A DNA stretch of 64,000 nucleotides. Origin: Duganella sp. Root1480D1. GTDB lineage: Bacteria; Pseudomonadota; Gammaproteobacteria; Burkholderiales; Burkholderiaceae_D. The stretch lies in NCBI RefSeq assembly GCF_001427305.1, contig NZ_LMFZ01000048.1, positions 63,355-127,354 of the forward strand, written 5' to 3'. Under the pieces are notes generated by a model. That model was not told the origin of the DNA and did not search any database. It saw only the letters and a list, made by a program, of their open reading frames with translations. Of the stretch, positions 16,859 to 26,252 are shown in pieces; positions within the stretch are counted from its first letter, which is position 1; each line of letters opens with the position of its first letter. A program made the translations under genes and the position numbers.

Positions 16859-18389
16859 TTTGCATAAATCCGTGCTGGCGGGTACCAGCCGTGTTCCGTT
16901 CGATGCTGCCAGCGGCGTAACGCCTGCTTTGCTGCCGGTAGCCGGGCAAAACTTGTGGCAGGCGCTTGCCGCGCAAGATCTTTGGCAGCGCGCCGGTTTC
17001 CTGCCCGCCGGAGCAATGGAAGCGCCGGCAGGCGCGGTCCCCGATGGTGCGGCGTGCCCACGTGCCGCCGAAGATATTTTGCTGCTGCTGATGCGCGGCA
17101 TGCACGCGGCCTTGCTGCCAACCTGGCTGACGCTGGCGCATGCAAAAGGCGTGGCCGTGCCGCACGCCTGCCTGGTTCCCTTGCTTGAACAGGGCATGGG
17201 CAAGCCGGCCTTGCGCGAAAAGCTGTTGCCGGTGCTTGGGGAGCGTGGCCGTTGGCTGGTGGCGCAAAACCCTGAGTGGATTTCGAAATATGTTGCCGGC
17301 TCCGATGATGCCGCTGCCGTGGACCTGGCCTGGAATACCGGCGGCCCACCGCAGCGCGCGGCAGCCTTGCGGGCAATGCGTTCCGCAGATCCTGCTGCCG
17401 CCCTGGCCACCTTGCAAGGCGGCTGGGCGCAAGAGGCGGCCGACTTGCGCGCGGCCTTGTTGCCGTGCCTGGAAGTGGGCTTGTCGCTGGCCGACGAACC
17501 ATTCCTTGAGGCTGCGCTGGACGACAAGCGCAAGGAGGTGCGAGGGATCGCGCGCGAGCTGCTGGCCGCCCTGCCAGGATCCCAGCTCAGTGCGCGTTGC
17601 GCCGCTCGCATGGACGCTTTGCTTACGCTGCTGCCAAGAGGCGAGGGCCAGTTGCCGGCACTGGAAGTGTCCCTGCCGGAAGCATGCGACAAGGCGATGA
17701 AGCGCGACGGCGTTGGCGTCGAGAACCCCTATCACATGGGTGAGAAGCAGGCCTGGCTTTTCAATATGATGCAGTGCGTTCCTCCGTCGCATTGGTCGGA
17801 GCGCTGGGAACAGCCGCCGGCAGGTGTCCTGCAGGTGCTGCAGGCCAATGATTTCGGACGCGTGTTGCAGGAAGGCCTGGTGCACGCCGTCGGCCTGTCC
17901 GCCCGGGCGGGGGACGGGCAGGCTGCCGACTGGTTCGTGGCAATCCACGCATCGAAAGTGCCGAATGCCCGCGTGTTGTCGGCCAGGTTCGCCGATATGG
18001 CGATGGCCTTGCCGCCATCCGGCCGCGAGCGCGTGCTGCATGCGTGGCTGGAGTGCGGCAATGGCAGCGGCGTGCCGGATGCACTGCTGCTGGCGAGGTC
18101 GATGGCGAGCGAAGGCGGCGCCCAGGTGTCGCTGGCCTCATCGCGCCTGTTGCTGGGCCGCCTGCAGCAGATGATGCGCGAGAAGGATACGCCGGGTTAC
18201 GGCATGAAGTATGAGTTCGAAACGATGGCCGGCCTGCTGGACATCGGTGAAATGGAATACCTGGAACAGGGATGGCCCGAACCGGATTGGGCGCATTGGG
18301 ACAATTGGCGCCAGCTGGTCGATGAGCTGAAAGAAGCCCTGCGCTTCAAGAACACGCTGCACCGCAGCTTTACGGACAATAAGGAGTGA
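16842..18389 (+). CDS. DUF5691-type protein of the MoxR-VWA operon
   Basis: 515 residues from the ATG at 16842 (MQLPVNLHKSVLAGTSRVPF). The open frame reaches back to 16641, but that part is only the shadow of the SWIM gene. The protein is mostly helical, with HEAT-like stretches (WNTGGPPQRAAALRAMRSAD and EAALDDKRKEVRGIARELLA) suggesting an alpha-solenoid scaffold. Order and context match the DUF5691 proteins next to SWIM, MoxR and DUF5682 genes in other bacteria. No catalytic motif seen. It ends two bases before the MoxR start; the MoxR SD AAGGAG lies at its end. Confidence 0.7.
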   Translation: MQLPVNLHKSVLAGTSRVPFDAASGVTPALLPVAGQNLWQALAAQDLWQRAGFLPAGAMEAPAGAVPDGAACPRAAEDILLLLMRGMHAALLPTWLTLAHAKGVAVPHACLVPLLEQGMGKPALREKLLPVLGERGRWLVAQNPEWISKYVAGSDDAAAVDLAWNTGGPPQRAAALRAMRSADPAAALATLQGGWAQEAADLRAALLPCLEVGLSLADEPFLEAALDDKRKEVRGIARELLAALPGSQLSARCAARMDALLTLLPRGEGQLPALEVSLPEACDKAMKRDGVGVENPYHMGEKQAWLFNMMQCVPPSHWSERWEQPPAGVLQVLQANDFGRVLQEGLVHAVGLSARAGDGQAADWFVAIHASKVPNARVLSARFADMAMALPPSGRERVLHAWLECGNGSGVPDALLLARSMASEGGAQVSLASSRLLLGRLQQMMREKDTPGYGMKYEFETMAGLLDIGEMEYLEQGWPEPDWAHWDNWRQLVDELKEALRFKNTLHRSFTDNKE

Positions 18390-18391
18390 GC

Positions 18392-19480
18392 ATGGCTAAC
18401 GAGATCAAAGTACTGCGCCAGAGCGCCGAACAGCAGTTTGCACATGAACTGGCGGCATTGAAAGAGGCCGACCAGCGTCAGCGCCCGCCAAATTGGGAAT
18501 TGTCGCCGTGGGCGGTTGCCACCTACCTGTTGGGCGGCACCCTGGATAACGGCTTCGAGATTACGCCAAAGTACATCGGCAAGCGCCGCATCATCGAGAT
18601 CGCCGTGGCCACGCTGGCCACCGACCGCGCCTTGCTGCTGCTTGGCGTGCCCGGCACGGCGAAGTCCTGGGTGTCAGAGCACCTCGCGGCGGCCATCAGC
18701 GGCAACTCGAACCTGGTGGTGCAGGGCACGGCCGGCACGGCGGAAGAAACGATCCGCTACGGCTGGAACTATGCGCAACTGCTGGCCAAGGGACCGAGCC
18801 AGGATGCCGTCGTGCCAAGCCCGGTGATGCGCGCCATGCGCACCGGCAAGCTGGCCCGCATTGAGGAATTGACGCGCATTCCATCCGAAGTGCAGGACAG
18901 CTTCATCAGCCTGTTGTCTGAGAAAATCCTGCCGATTCCGGAACTGGACGAATATGTACAGGCCGCCAAGGGCTTTAACGTGATCGCCACTGCGAACGAT
19001 CGCGACCGCGGCGTGAACGACCTGTCCAGCGCCTTGAAGCGCCGCTTCAACACTGTGGTGCTGCCGCTGCCGGACAGCGCGGACGAAGAAGTGAGCATTG
19101 TCGAAAGCCGGGTGGCCAGCCTGGGACGCGCGCTGGAGCTGCCGATCGAGAAGCCTGCGCTGGAGGAAATCCGCCGCATCGTCACCATCTTCCGCGAGCT
19201 GCGCTCCGGCCAGACCGATGACGGCAAGATCAAGCTCAAATCGCCGAGCGCCAGCATGAGCACTGCCGAAGCGATTTCCGTGGTCACCAACGGCATGTCG
19301 CTGGCGGCGCACTTCGGCGACGGCATGCTGCGCGGTGCGGACATGGCGTCGTCGGTAGTGGGCGCCATCGTCAAGGATCCGGTGCAGGACCGCGTGGTCA
19401 TGCTTGAGTACCTGGAAACCGTGGTCAAGGAACGCGAAGGCTGGAAAGACCTTTACCGCGCCTGCCACGCTGTGCTCTGA
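18392..19480 (+). CDS. MoxR-family AAA+ ATPase
   Basis: 362 residues. Walker A GVPGTAKS (85-92), a Walker B variant LARIEEL (Glu-Glu at 158-159 in place of Asp-Glu), then TRIPSEVQDSFISLLSEKIL, sensor 1 IATANDRDRG (Asn202) and the Arg-finger region LKRRF (about 216-220). MoxR ATPases remodel or activate partner proteins together with VWA proteins. The ATG at 18392 lies five bases after AAGGAG; a GTG at 18386 is less likely. It overlaps the DUF5682 gene by one base. Acts in the cytosol as a probable hexameric ring. Confidence 0.9.
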   Translation: MANEIKVLRQSAEQQFAHELAALKEADQRQRPPNWELSPWAVATYLLGGTLDNGFEITPKYIGKRRIIEIAVATLATDRALLLLGVPGTAKSWVSEHLAAAISGNSNLVVQGTAGTAEETIRYGWNYAQLLAKGPSQDAVVPSPVMRAMRTGKLARIEELTRIPSEVQDSFISLLSEKILPIPELDEYVQAAKGFNVIATANDRDRGVNDLSSALKRRFNTVVLPLPDSADEEVSIVESRVASLGRALELPIEKPALEEIRRIVTIFRELRSGQTDDGKIKLKSPSASMSTAEAISVVTNGMSLAAHFGDGMLRGADMASSVVGAIVKDPVQDRVVMLEYLETVVKEREGWKDLYRACHAVL

Positions 19481-21714
19481 TGGCCCTGCATTTCTTCGGC
19501 ATCCGCCACCATGGCCCGGGTTGCGCGCGCAGCCTGGCGCAGGCTTTGCAGCAACTGCAGCCGGATGCCATCCTGATCGAAGGCCCGCCGGAAGCGGACG
19601 AATTGCTGCCTTTGTCCGCGCATGCGGAGATGCGGCCGCCGGTGGCGCTGCTGGTGTACGCACCGGCCATGCCGCAACATGCCTCGCATTTCCCGTTTGC
19701 GGAGTTTTCGCCGGAATGGCAAGCCATCCAGTATGGCCAGGCGCATGGCGTGCCGACACGCTTTATCGACCTGCCGATGGCGCATACTCTCGCAGCGCAT
19801 ATGTCGGTGGCGGCGGAGGAGGGCGCAGAGGGCGATAGCACGCCGCAGCCAGTGCAGCGCAGCGGCGACGCAATGGCCCAACTCGCGCAAGCGGCCGGTT
19901 TTTCCGACTTCGAGACCTGGTGGGACCACCTGGTGGAACAGCGGCACGACAGCCTGGAACTGTTCGCCGCCATCGAAGAAATGATGTCGGTGGCGCGCAA
20001 ATCGTTGGAGGAGCCGTTGTCGCCGCGCGAAGCCCAGCGCGAAGCCCATATGCGCCAGATGATCCGCGCCGCCCAGAAGCAGGGCTACGAGCGGATCGCC
20101 GTGGTGTGCGGGGCCTGGCACGTGCCGGCGCTGCGGGACATGCCAACTGCGAAACATGACAAGGACGTGCTCAGCGACCTGCCGAAAGCCAAGGTTGCCG
20201 CCACCTGGACGCCGTGGAGCTATGGCCGCCTGAGTTTCGACAGCGGTTACGGGGCCGGCGTGCAAGCCCCGGGCTGGTACCACCACTTGTGGAATACGCC
20301 GCAAAGCGCATCGACCTACTGGCTGACCGATGCCGTGCGCCTGCTGCGCAAGAATGGCCTGGATGCCTCCTCGGCGCACGTGATCGAGGCGCTGCGCCTG
20401 TCCGAAAGCCTGGCTGCCTTGCGCGATCGTCCCCGCGCCGGCCTTGGCGAGCTGCTTGAATCGCTGCAAAGCGTGCTGTTTGGCGACAGCGAGGCGCCGC
20501 TGCGCCTGATCGAACGCGAGTTGCTGGTCAACGACCGCCTCGGCACGGTGCCGGCCGAAACGCCGACCCTGCCGCTGCCGGCGGACGTGCGCCAGCTCCA
20601 GAAAAGCTACCGCATGGCGCCGCGCGCCGACCAGCAAGACCTTGAGCTGGACCTGCGCCAGCCCAAGCATATGGAGAAGAGCGTGTTGCTGCACCGCTTG
20701 TCCCTGCTGGGCATCGATTGGGGGCGCACCCGGGCGGTCAGCGGCAAAAGCGGCAGCTTCCATGAGAAATGGGTGCTGGCGTGGGAGCCGGATTTTGAAG
20801 TACGCCTGATCGAAGCCAACGTCTGGGGCGCCACCGTGGAAACCGCGTGTAATGCGCGCCTGATCCACCTGGCGCGCAACGCAACCCGCCTGGCCGACGT
20901 GACCGGACTGGCCGAACAGATGCTGCTGGCCGATGCCCGCCATGCGGTGCCGGAAGTGATGGCACGCATGCAGGCCCTGGCCGCCAGTACCCATGAAGCG
21001 GGCGCCTTGCTGGAAGCGCTGGCGCCCTTGGCCAATGTGCTGCGCTACGGCAGCACGCGCAATACCGATACGGCCAGCGTGGCGCAGGTGATGGACGGCC
21101 TGGTGCAGCGTGCCTGCATCGCCTTGCCGCTGGCGGCACGCGGCATCAACGAGGAAGCGGCGCAGAAGCTGCTGCAGCAACTGCTGCAGGCGAATAATGC
21201 AATCGGCTTGCTGCAAAAGCCAGAACATCGGGATGCCTGGCTGGAGGCGCTTGAGCAATGCACGCGCGGCCAATCGAACCCGCTGATCGCCGGCCGTGCC
21301 GTGCGCATCCTGCTGGAACAGCAGCGGTGGCAGGTGGCGCAGGTGGCACAAGCGCTGTCGCTGGCCTGCACCAATCCGATCCAGCCCTTGTCCAGCGCCG
21401 AATGGCTGGAAGGCTTCCTGCAGGGCAGCGGCTTGCTGCTGGTGATGAACGAGCAGCTCTGGCAGATCCTGCAAGCCTGGGTTGCCGGCCTGCCCGGCGA
21501 GACGTTCATGGAATTGCTGCCGCTGCTGCGTCGCACTTTCGCCACCTTCGAAGCGGCGGAGCGGCGCCAGTTGGGGCAGCGTGTGGCGACCGGCACGGTG
21601 GCATTGGCATCGGCAATGTCCAGCGCCGGAACGGATGAGGCCCGGGCCAGCCTGGTGCTGCCGGTGTTGGCGGCCTTGCTCGGACCAATTGAGACAAACG
21701 AGGTGGCAGCATGA
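19480..21714 (+). CDS. DUF5682-type protein with TIKI-like GxxH motifs
   Basis: 744 residues. The N-terminus LHFFGIRHHGPGCARSLAQA then ILIEGPPEADELL, and later RIAVVCGAWHVPALRD, mark the DUF5682 family. G7-x-x-H10, E34 and G211-x-x-H214 reproduce the two GxxH motifs and the acidic residue of the TIKI/TraB/EreA/ChaN hydrolase superfamily. I infer a related metal-dependent or esterase-like catalytic domain at residues 1-270. The remaining about 470 residues are helical, with repeated Leu/Ala/Gln-rich helices. It overlaps MoxR by TGATG and the VWA gene by ATGA, so subunit ratios are probably coupled. Candidate effector of the operon. Confidence 0.75.
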   Translation: MALHFFGIRHHGPGCARSLAQALQQLQPDAILIEGPPEADELLPLSAHAEMRPPVALLVYAPAMPQHASHFPFAEFSPEWQAIQYGQAHGVPTRFIDLPMAHTLAAHMSVAAEEGAEGDSTPQPVQRSGDAMAQLAQAAGFSDFETWWDHLVEQRHDSLELFAAIEEMMSVARKSLEEPLSPREAQREAHMRQMIRAAQKQGYERIAVVCGAWHVPALRDMPTAKHDKDVLSDLPKAKVAATWTPWSYGRLSFDSGYGAGVQAPGWYHHLWNTPQSASTYWLTDAVRLLRKNGLDASSAHVIEALRLSESLAALRDRPRAGLGELLESLQSVLFGDSEAPLRLIERELLVNDRLGTVPAETPTLPLPADVRQLQKSYRMAPRADQQDLELDLRQPKHMEKSVLLHRLSLLGIDWGRTRAVSGKSGSFHEKWVLAWEPDFEVRLIEANVWGATVETACNARLIHLARNATRLADVTGLAEQMLLADARHAVPEVMARMQALAASTHEAGALLEALAPLANVLRYGSTRNTDTASVAQVMDGLVQRACIALPLAARGINEEAAQKLLQQLLQANNAIGLLQKPEHRDAWLEALEQCTRGQSNPLIAGRAVRILLEQQRWQVAQVAQALSLACTNPIQPLSSAEWLEGFLQGSGLLLVMNEQLWQILQAWVAGLPGETFMELLPLLRRTFATFEAAERRQLGQRVATGTVALASAMSSAGTDEARASLVLPVLAALLGPIETNEVAA

Positions 21715-22859
21715 GCGTCAAGCAGTGCTCGCAAGAAGAACTGGAACGGCGCTGGCGCCTGATGCTGGGCAGTGAAGCGGACAACCTGCCGCTGCAGCAA
21801 CAGGATGCGGCGCTGGACCGCACCCTGGCCGCGCTATACGATCCGGGCGAACGGCGCGGCGGGCTGCAAGGCTCGGCGCCGAACGTGGCGCGCTGGCTGG
21901 GCGATATCCGCGAATACTTCCCTAGCAGCGTTGTGCAATTGATGCAGAAGGATGCCATGGACCGCCTCGGCCTGCACCAGATGCTGTTGGAGCCTGAAAT
22001 GCTGCGCAGCGTGCAACCCGACGTGCACCTGGTGGCCACCATGCTGTCGCTGAACCGGCTGATGCCGAGCAAGACCAAGGAAACCGCGCGCCAGGTGGTG
22101 CGGCAAGTGGTGCAGGAGCTTGAACGCAAGCTGTCCAATCCAATGCGACAGGCGGTCAGCGGCAGCCTGAATCGCGCTGCCCGCAACAAGCGGCCGCGCC
22201 ATAACGAGATCGACTGGCTGCGCACCATCAAGGCCAACCTGCGGCATTACCAGGCCGACTACCAGACCATTGTGCCGGAACAGCGCGTCGGCTTCGCGCG
22301 CAAGACGCAAGCCTTGCGCGACATCGTGCTGTGCGTCGACCAGAGTGGGTCGATGGCGCCGTCCGTGGTGTATGCAAGCATCTTTGCCGCAGTGCTGGCG
22401 ACCATCAAGGCGGTCAGCACGCAGGTAGTGGTGTTCGACACGGCGGTCGTGGACTTGACGGATTTACTCAGCGACCCGGTCGAAGTGCTGTTCGGTACCC
22501 AGCTCGGCGGCGGCACGGACATCAACCGCGCCCTGGCTTACTGCGAGACCCTGGTACATCGCCCGCAAGAGACGATTTTCGTCCTGATCAGCGATTTGTA
22601 TGAAGGTGGCAATGCGGCGCAAATGCTGGCGCGCGCGCAGGCCATGGCGGCCAGCGGCATGCAGATGATTTGCCTGCTGGCCCTGGACGACAATGGCGCA
22701 CCGAGTTTCGACCGGCACCACGCGGCGCAATTTGCTGCGATGGGAATTCCTTGCTTTGCCTGCACGCCGGACAAGTTCCCCGACTTGATGGCGGCTGCCA
22801 TCCGCAAGCAGGACATGGCCGCCTGGGCCGCGCAACAGGATATTGCTGTTGCGGGCTAG
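21711..22859 (+). CDS. VWA (CoxE-like) MIDAS protein
   Basis: 382 residues. After a helical N-terminal half, the von Willebrand A domain starts at about 203: IVLCVDQSGSM gives the MIDAS residues D210, S212 and S214. Thr269 is in LGGGTDINRAL and Asp295 in VLISDLYEGG, so the metal site is complete. VWA partners of MoxR ATPases carry the substrate or the ATPase adaptor. Last gene of the five-gene chain. It ends 20 bases before a convergent gene with no obvious terminator. Confidence 0.88.
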   Translation: MSVKQCSQEELERRWRLMLGSEADNLPLQQQDAALDRTLAALYDPGERRGGLQGSAPNVARWLGDIREYFPSSVVQLMQKDAMDRLGLHQMLLEPEMLRSVQPDVHLVATMLSLNRLMPSKTKETARQVVRQVVQELERKLSNPMRQAVSGSLNRAARNKRPRHNEIDWLRTIKANLRHYQADYQTIVPEQRVGFARKTQALRDIVLCVDQSGSMAPSVVYASIFAAVLATIKAVSTQVVVFDTAVVDLTDLLSDPVEVLFGTQLGGGTDINRALAYCETLVHRPQETIFVLISDLYEGGNAAQMLARAQAMAASGMQMICLLALDDNGAPSFDRHHAAQFAAMGIPCFACTPDKFPDLMAAAIRKQDMAAWAAQQDIAVAG

Positions 22860-22879
22860 GCGGCTGCCTTCACGCGCTG

Positions 22880-23437
22880 TTAGCGGCGGTGCGGGTTGTC
22901 GGGGCGGCGGTCGTAGCGGTTAGGCACGCCGTCGCCATCGCGGTCGCGGTCATAACGGTTTGGCACGCCATCGTTGTCGCGGTCGCGGTCGTAGCGGTCC
23001 GGAATGCCGTCATGGTCGCGGTCCCGATGGCGGTCCCAGTTGCGATCGCGGTAGTAGTAATTGTCGCGGTGGTAATCGCGGTAGCCGTAGCTTGGGCCCT
23101 GGATGTAGGTCGGACGGCTGTCGTAGACGGCCCAGCCGCCCTCGCGCCATCCCCAGCCGTTATCGACACGAACCCATTGCGACGGGTTGTAGCGGTAGCC
23201 CGGGCGTTCCTGCAGCCAGTGGCCGGCCATCCATACGTGGCGGTAGCCGTCCCAGCGCCATACGCCAGGGGCCCAAACGTAGCCGTAACGCGGTGGCGGC
23301 ACGCTTTCAAAACGCAGTGGTGGAGGAGCGTTGCCGATCACGACGCTGAAATCAACCTGCGCCAGCGCGGCGGTCGGTGCTAATGCAACCGTGCCAAGTG
23401 CCAGGGCGGCTGCAGCGATGAGTTTCGATTTGAACAT
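22880..23437 (-). CDS. YXWGXW-repeat secreted protein with three Ca-loop-like repeats
   Basis: 185 residues, a paralogue of the protein at 345-758. Signal peptide (MFKSKLIAAAALALGTVALAPTAALA), then YGYVWAPGVWRWDGYRHVWM, a YXWGXW-type stretch. The C-terminal tandem units DRDHDGIPDRYDR, DRDNDGVPNRYDR and DRDGDGVPNRYDR resemble thrombospondin type-3 loops. SD AGGAGA. Probably envelope or extracellular; function unknown. Confidence 0.85.
   Translation of the reverse strand: MFKSKLIAAAALALGTVALAPTAALAQVDFSVVIGNAPPPLRFESVPPPRYGYVWAPGVWRWDGYRHVWMAGHWLQERPGYRYNPSQWVRVDNGWGWREGGWAVYDSRPTYIQGPSYGYRDYHRDNYYYRDRNWDRHRDRDHDGIPDRYDRDRDNDGVPNRYDRDRDGDGVPNRYDRRPDNPHRR
22923..23032. repeat. 39-bp coding tandem repeat
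   Basis: Units start at 22923, 22962 and 23001 with an exact 39-base period, each encoding a DxDxDGxPxRYDR unit on the minus strand. The third copy is the most diverged. A two-unit version is in the gene at 345-758. Confidence 0.8.
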
Positions 23438-23545
23438 GGCTTTTCTCCTGTTTGGTGATGCGCTGAGTTCAATATACCAAGCGCGCCGCCGCAGAGAAAA
23501 GCCTGATTCAGTTTTTTACAAATCCCGCAGGGAAGTAACAATTGC

Positions 23546-23785
23546 TCAGATCTTGCCGCCCTGGGCAGCCTTGCGTTCTTCCGCCAGCGAGGCTTGCTTT
23601 TCCGCTTCGCTCATGCGCTTGGCCGCCACCACCACCACCGGCACTGCGGGCGCCGGCTGGGCGGCGCTGGCGTAGCTTGCAGGGGCCGCGGTTTCACCGA
23701 CACGGTTTTCATACATGAAGTCGGCGGCGCAGGCCAGGCCGATAAAAGCGATGAACAGGGCTTCGAAATTACGCAGGGCTTTCAT
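23546..23785 (-). CDS. Small membrane-anchored hypothetical protein
   Basis: 79 residues from the ATG at 23785, chosen because GGAG lies just upstream; longer starts have none. One hydrophobic helix (ALFIAFIGLACAADFMY, residues 8-25) is followed by an Ala/Pro/Val-rich linker and a charged tail (KRMSEAEKQASLAEERKAAQ). Unrecognised; a small single-pass inner-membrane protein is likely. Confidence 0.55.
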   Translation of the reverse strand: MKALRNFEALFIAFIGLACAADFMYENRVGETAAPASYASAAQPAPAVPVVVVAAKRMSEAEKQASLAEERKAAQGGKI

Positions 23786-24050
23786 GATGTTCTCCGGTTG
23801 AGGACTATCCATGTGCACACTGTATCCATGCGGCCTGGCGCCAGCCATCGCCGTGCGACAAGCTGTCCAAAACGTGGTGTGAAATGCAAAAAAACGGGGG
23901 CTTGGCGCCTGAATCCCGAACAGAAGGGAAAACCACCTTCATACGGAACGAATGGATGGGCTGACCCTGTGCCAAGATAAGGAGGTGTGTATTGGGTGCC
24001 TGGTGCCCCTGTTACAATCGACAGGCGCAGGGTCAGACAAGGAGTAGGAA

Positions 24051-26240
24051 ATGTTCAAGATGTTTGGTTTTGGCGGCGTGAAGTGCCCGCGATGCGAGCA
24101 CCGCAACGGCGACAGCTCCGACTACTGCAGCCATTGCGGCCTGTCGCTGGGTGCGCCGCGCAATGAGCCCGTGTTGCGCGATAACCGCTGGATTCCGGCT
24201 AACGATGAGCTGGCGGTATTTTTTGGCGTGCGCCAGCTCTCCGGCATCTTTACCAAAACCTTGCACGTGCCGGCTGCGACACGCGCTTTCATCCTGCAGG
24301 GCGAACAGGTTTCCGAAGTGCCGCAAGGCGATTATGAGCTGGAAGGCTTTTTCGCCAGAATGGGCAAGTTGCTGCGTGACGAGCGGGGCGAAATCCTGAT
24401 TACGCGTACTTCGCCACTGCCGGTCGAGTTCAATTTCACGGACCTGCATAGCGCCGAATACCTGAAACTGGCCGCCCACTTCACGGTTGGCCTGCTGGTG
24501 AACAATGTGCAAGTCTTTGCACGGCATTTCATGACCGCGCCGGGCACTGTCAGCACGCTGCAACTGCATGATTTGCTGGCGCCATCAATGCGCCAGCTAG
24601 CGGCGGAATTCCTGGGCAGCCGTTCGGTGCGCGATATGGCCAATTCCAACGCGCTGCGCGAACAGCTCAACGAACGTTTGCACAGTGCATTGGGCCAGCG
24701 CCTGGCCGAATTCGGGCTGGCGGCCGTGCAGGTGGAAACCTTGTCACTTCGGCATGATAAATATGATGACAACCGCGAGCGCGAGGGCAGCCTGTTCCTG
24801 GTTGCCGACGAACGCCAGCGGCAACTGGAGCACGTCAAGCAGCTCGACCAGCTATACAACGAGGAAGAGTGGCAGGCCATCAGTCGGCAGGAGCAGAAGA
24901 TGCGCAGCGATTTCCGCCGGGCGGAGTTGAAGGCCGAAGCCGAAGAGCAGATGCAAGCCATCCGCGCCCGTGAGATCGACTTGTATGGCCGCATTGTCGA
25001 AGCCAAGAGCCGCAAACAAGCTTTCGAACACGGCGCCGGCGTGGCGCTGGCCGACCTGGAACATGAACTGGCGCGCCACAAATCCCTGCACGCCGGTGAG
25101 ACCGCGCAATGGGACCAGGTACGCCGCCTGGCCCAAATCAAGATGCGCACCGAGATGGAATTGGCGCAGCAGGCCGGCCTGGAGGAAAAGGCATTGGCCA
25201 GGCAGCGCTTCTCGCACCAGTTGTACCAGCAGCAGCTCCAGCACCGCATCCAGCAGGCGCTCGCCATTGAAGACGAAGAGCACCGCCGCAATCAGCTCAA
25301 GCTCTTGCGCAAGGCCGAGAACGATGCCCAGCAGCGCGAGCAGGAAATCGAAGCCGAACATCATCGCGCCAAATTCCAGGGCCTGGCGCTGGCCAATGCT
25401 GCCCGCCATCGCGAGGCGGAGCGCATCGGCGAGTGGGAAGAAGAGCAGCACCTGGCCCGCAAACGCGAGCTGGCGCGCGGCGAGGAAGCGAAGGATGCCA
25501 GTTCGAACGTCCACGTGGCCGAGATCAGCGCCAAGCTGGAAGAATTGAAGCGCAGCGGCGCCGCGGCCGAAGCGGTCGCCCAATACGAAAAGCTGCTGCG
25601 CACCATCGAGGCCGACGGCGTGCAGCAACGCCAGGGGCAAAACCTGGCACGCCAGGCCATGCTCGATCAGGTGGCGGTTGAGGAGCAACGGCTGGAACTG
25701 AAGCTGCGCGACCAGGAAGCGCAATGGCAGCAGTCGCTGAAAAAGATGGAAGTGGAGCGCGAAGAGCGCTTTAACCGCTGGAAGGTGGAGTACGACAGCA
25801 TGGTGGCGCAGCAGCAGCACGCTGCCGACCTGGCCCGCATCGACATCGACCGCCTGGAAGCAATCGGCCGCATGAGCGATACGGCCAAGATTGCGCTGGC
25901 GGCGACGCCGAATGCCGAAGCGCTGGCGCGCCTGATGCGCCAGCAGGCGCAGGCGGCAATGTCGCCCGAACAGCTGCAGGCGCTGGCCGGCGTGGTGGCC
26001 GCCGAAAACAGCATTACCCCCGCCGAAGCGCTGCGCCTGGCGCGCGAGGACGTGCGGGATGAGCGTATGTACCGCGACACCGTGGGCGACAAGGAGCGCC
26101 AGCACCAGCTTGACCTGCTGCGGGCGCAAGCCAGCGTGGGGGCGACGGCGGCGCGCCGCTGCCGGAATGGCCATGCGGTGCCGACCGATTGCGGCGATGC
26201 GAAATTCTGTCCGGAATGCGGGGCGCCGCTAGCGAGGTAA
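24051..26240 (+). CDS. SPFH/band-7-like protein with zinc ribbons at both ends
   Basis: 729 residues. An N-terminal zinc ribbon (C12, C15, C26, C29; KCPRCEHRNG...DYCSHCGLSL) leads into an SPFH-like region (about 40-240; FILQGEQVSEVPQGDYELEG, EFLGSRSVRDMANSNALREQ). A very long charged coiled coil (about 250-600) follows, then a second zinc ribbon at the end (C704, C714, C720, C723; KFCPECGAPLA). SPFH proteins form large membrane or cytosolic rings. No signal peptide or TM helix is seen, so this looks like a cytosolic scaffold. The kinase-FGE gene begins 12 bases downstream, so the two probably act together. Confidence 0.75.
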   Translation: MFKMFGFGGVKCPRCEHRNGDSSDYCSHCGLSLGAPRNEPVLRDNRWIPANDELAVFFGVRQLSGIFTKTLHVPAATRAFILQGEQVSEVPQGDYELEGFFARMGKLLRDERGEILITRTSPLPVEFNFTDLHSAEYLKLAAHFTVGLLVNNVQVFARHFMTAPGTVSTLQLHDLLAPSMRQLAAEFLGSRSVRDMANSNALREQLNERLHSALGQRLAEFGLAAVQVETLSLRHDKYDDNREREGSLFLVADERQRQLEHVKQLDQLYNEEEWQAISRQEQKMRSDFRRAELKAEAEEQMQAIRAREIDLYGRIVEAKSRKQAFEHGAGVALADLEHELARHKSLHAGETAQWDQVRRLAQIKMRTEMELAQQAGLEEKALARQRFSHQLYQQQLQHRIQQALAIEDEEHRRNQLKLLRKAENDAQQREQEIEAEHHRAKFQGLALANAARHREAERIGEWEEEQHLARKRELARGEEAKDASSNVHVAEISAKLEELKRSGAAAEAVAQYEKLLRTIEADGVQQRQGQNLARQAMLDQVAVEEQRLELKLRDQEAQWQQSLKKMEVEREERFNRWKVEYDSMVAQQQHAADLARIDIDRLEAIGRMSDTAKIALAATPNAEALARLMRQQAQAAMSPEQLQALAGVVAAENSITPAEALRLAREDVRDERMYRDTVGDKERQHQLDLLRAQASVGATAARRCRNGHAVPTDCGDAKFCPECGAPLAR

Positions 26241-26252
26241 AGCACGAGAGAG

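Noticed and set aside
19453..21474. Long reverse-strand ORF of 673 codons opposite the DUF5682 gene
   Set aside because: It is a shadow of a high-GC gene: His/Gln/Arg-rich translation, no start context, no domain, and the forward frame has clear motifs and coupled overlaps.
22923..23032. Regular 39-bp repeats that could look like a small CRISPR array
   Set aside because: There are no spacers, and the repeats encode in-frame Asp-rich units of a secreted protein.
23961..24036. 8-bp inverted repeat TGACCCTG / CAGGGTCA upstream of the SPFH gene
   Set aside because: Arms are far apart and short; no promoter or terminator feature coincides, so chance is likely.
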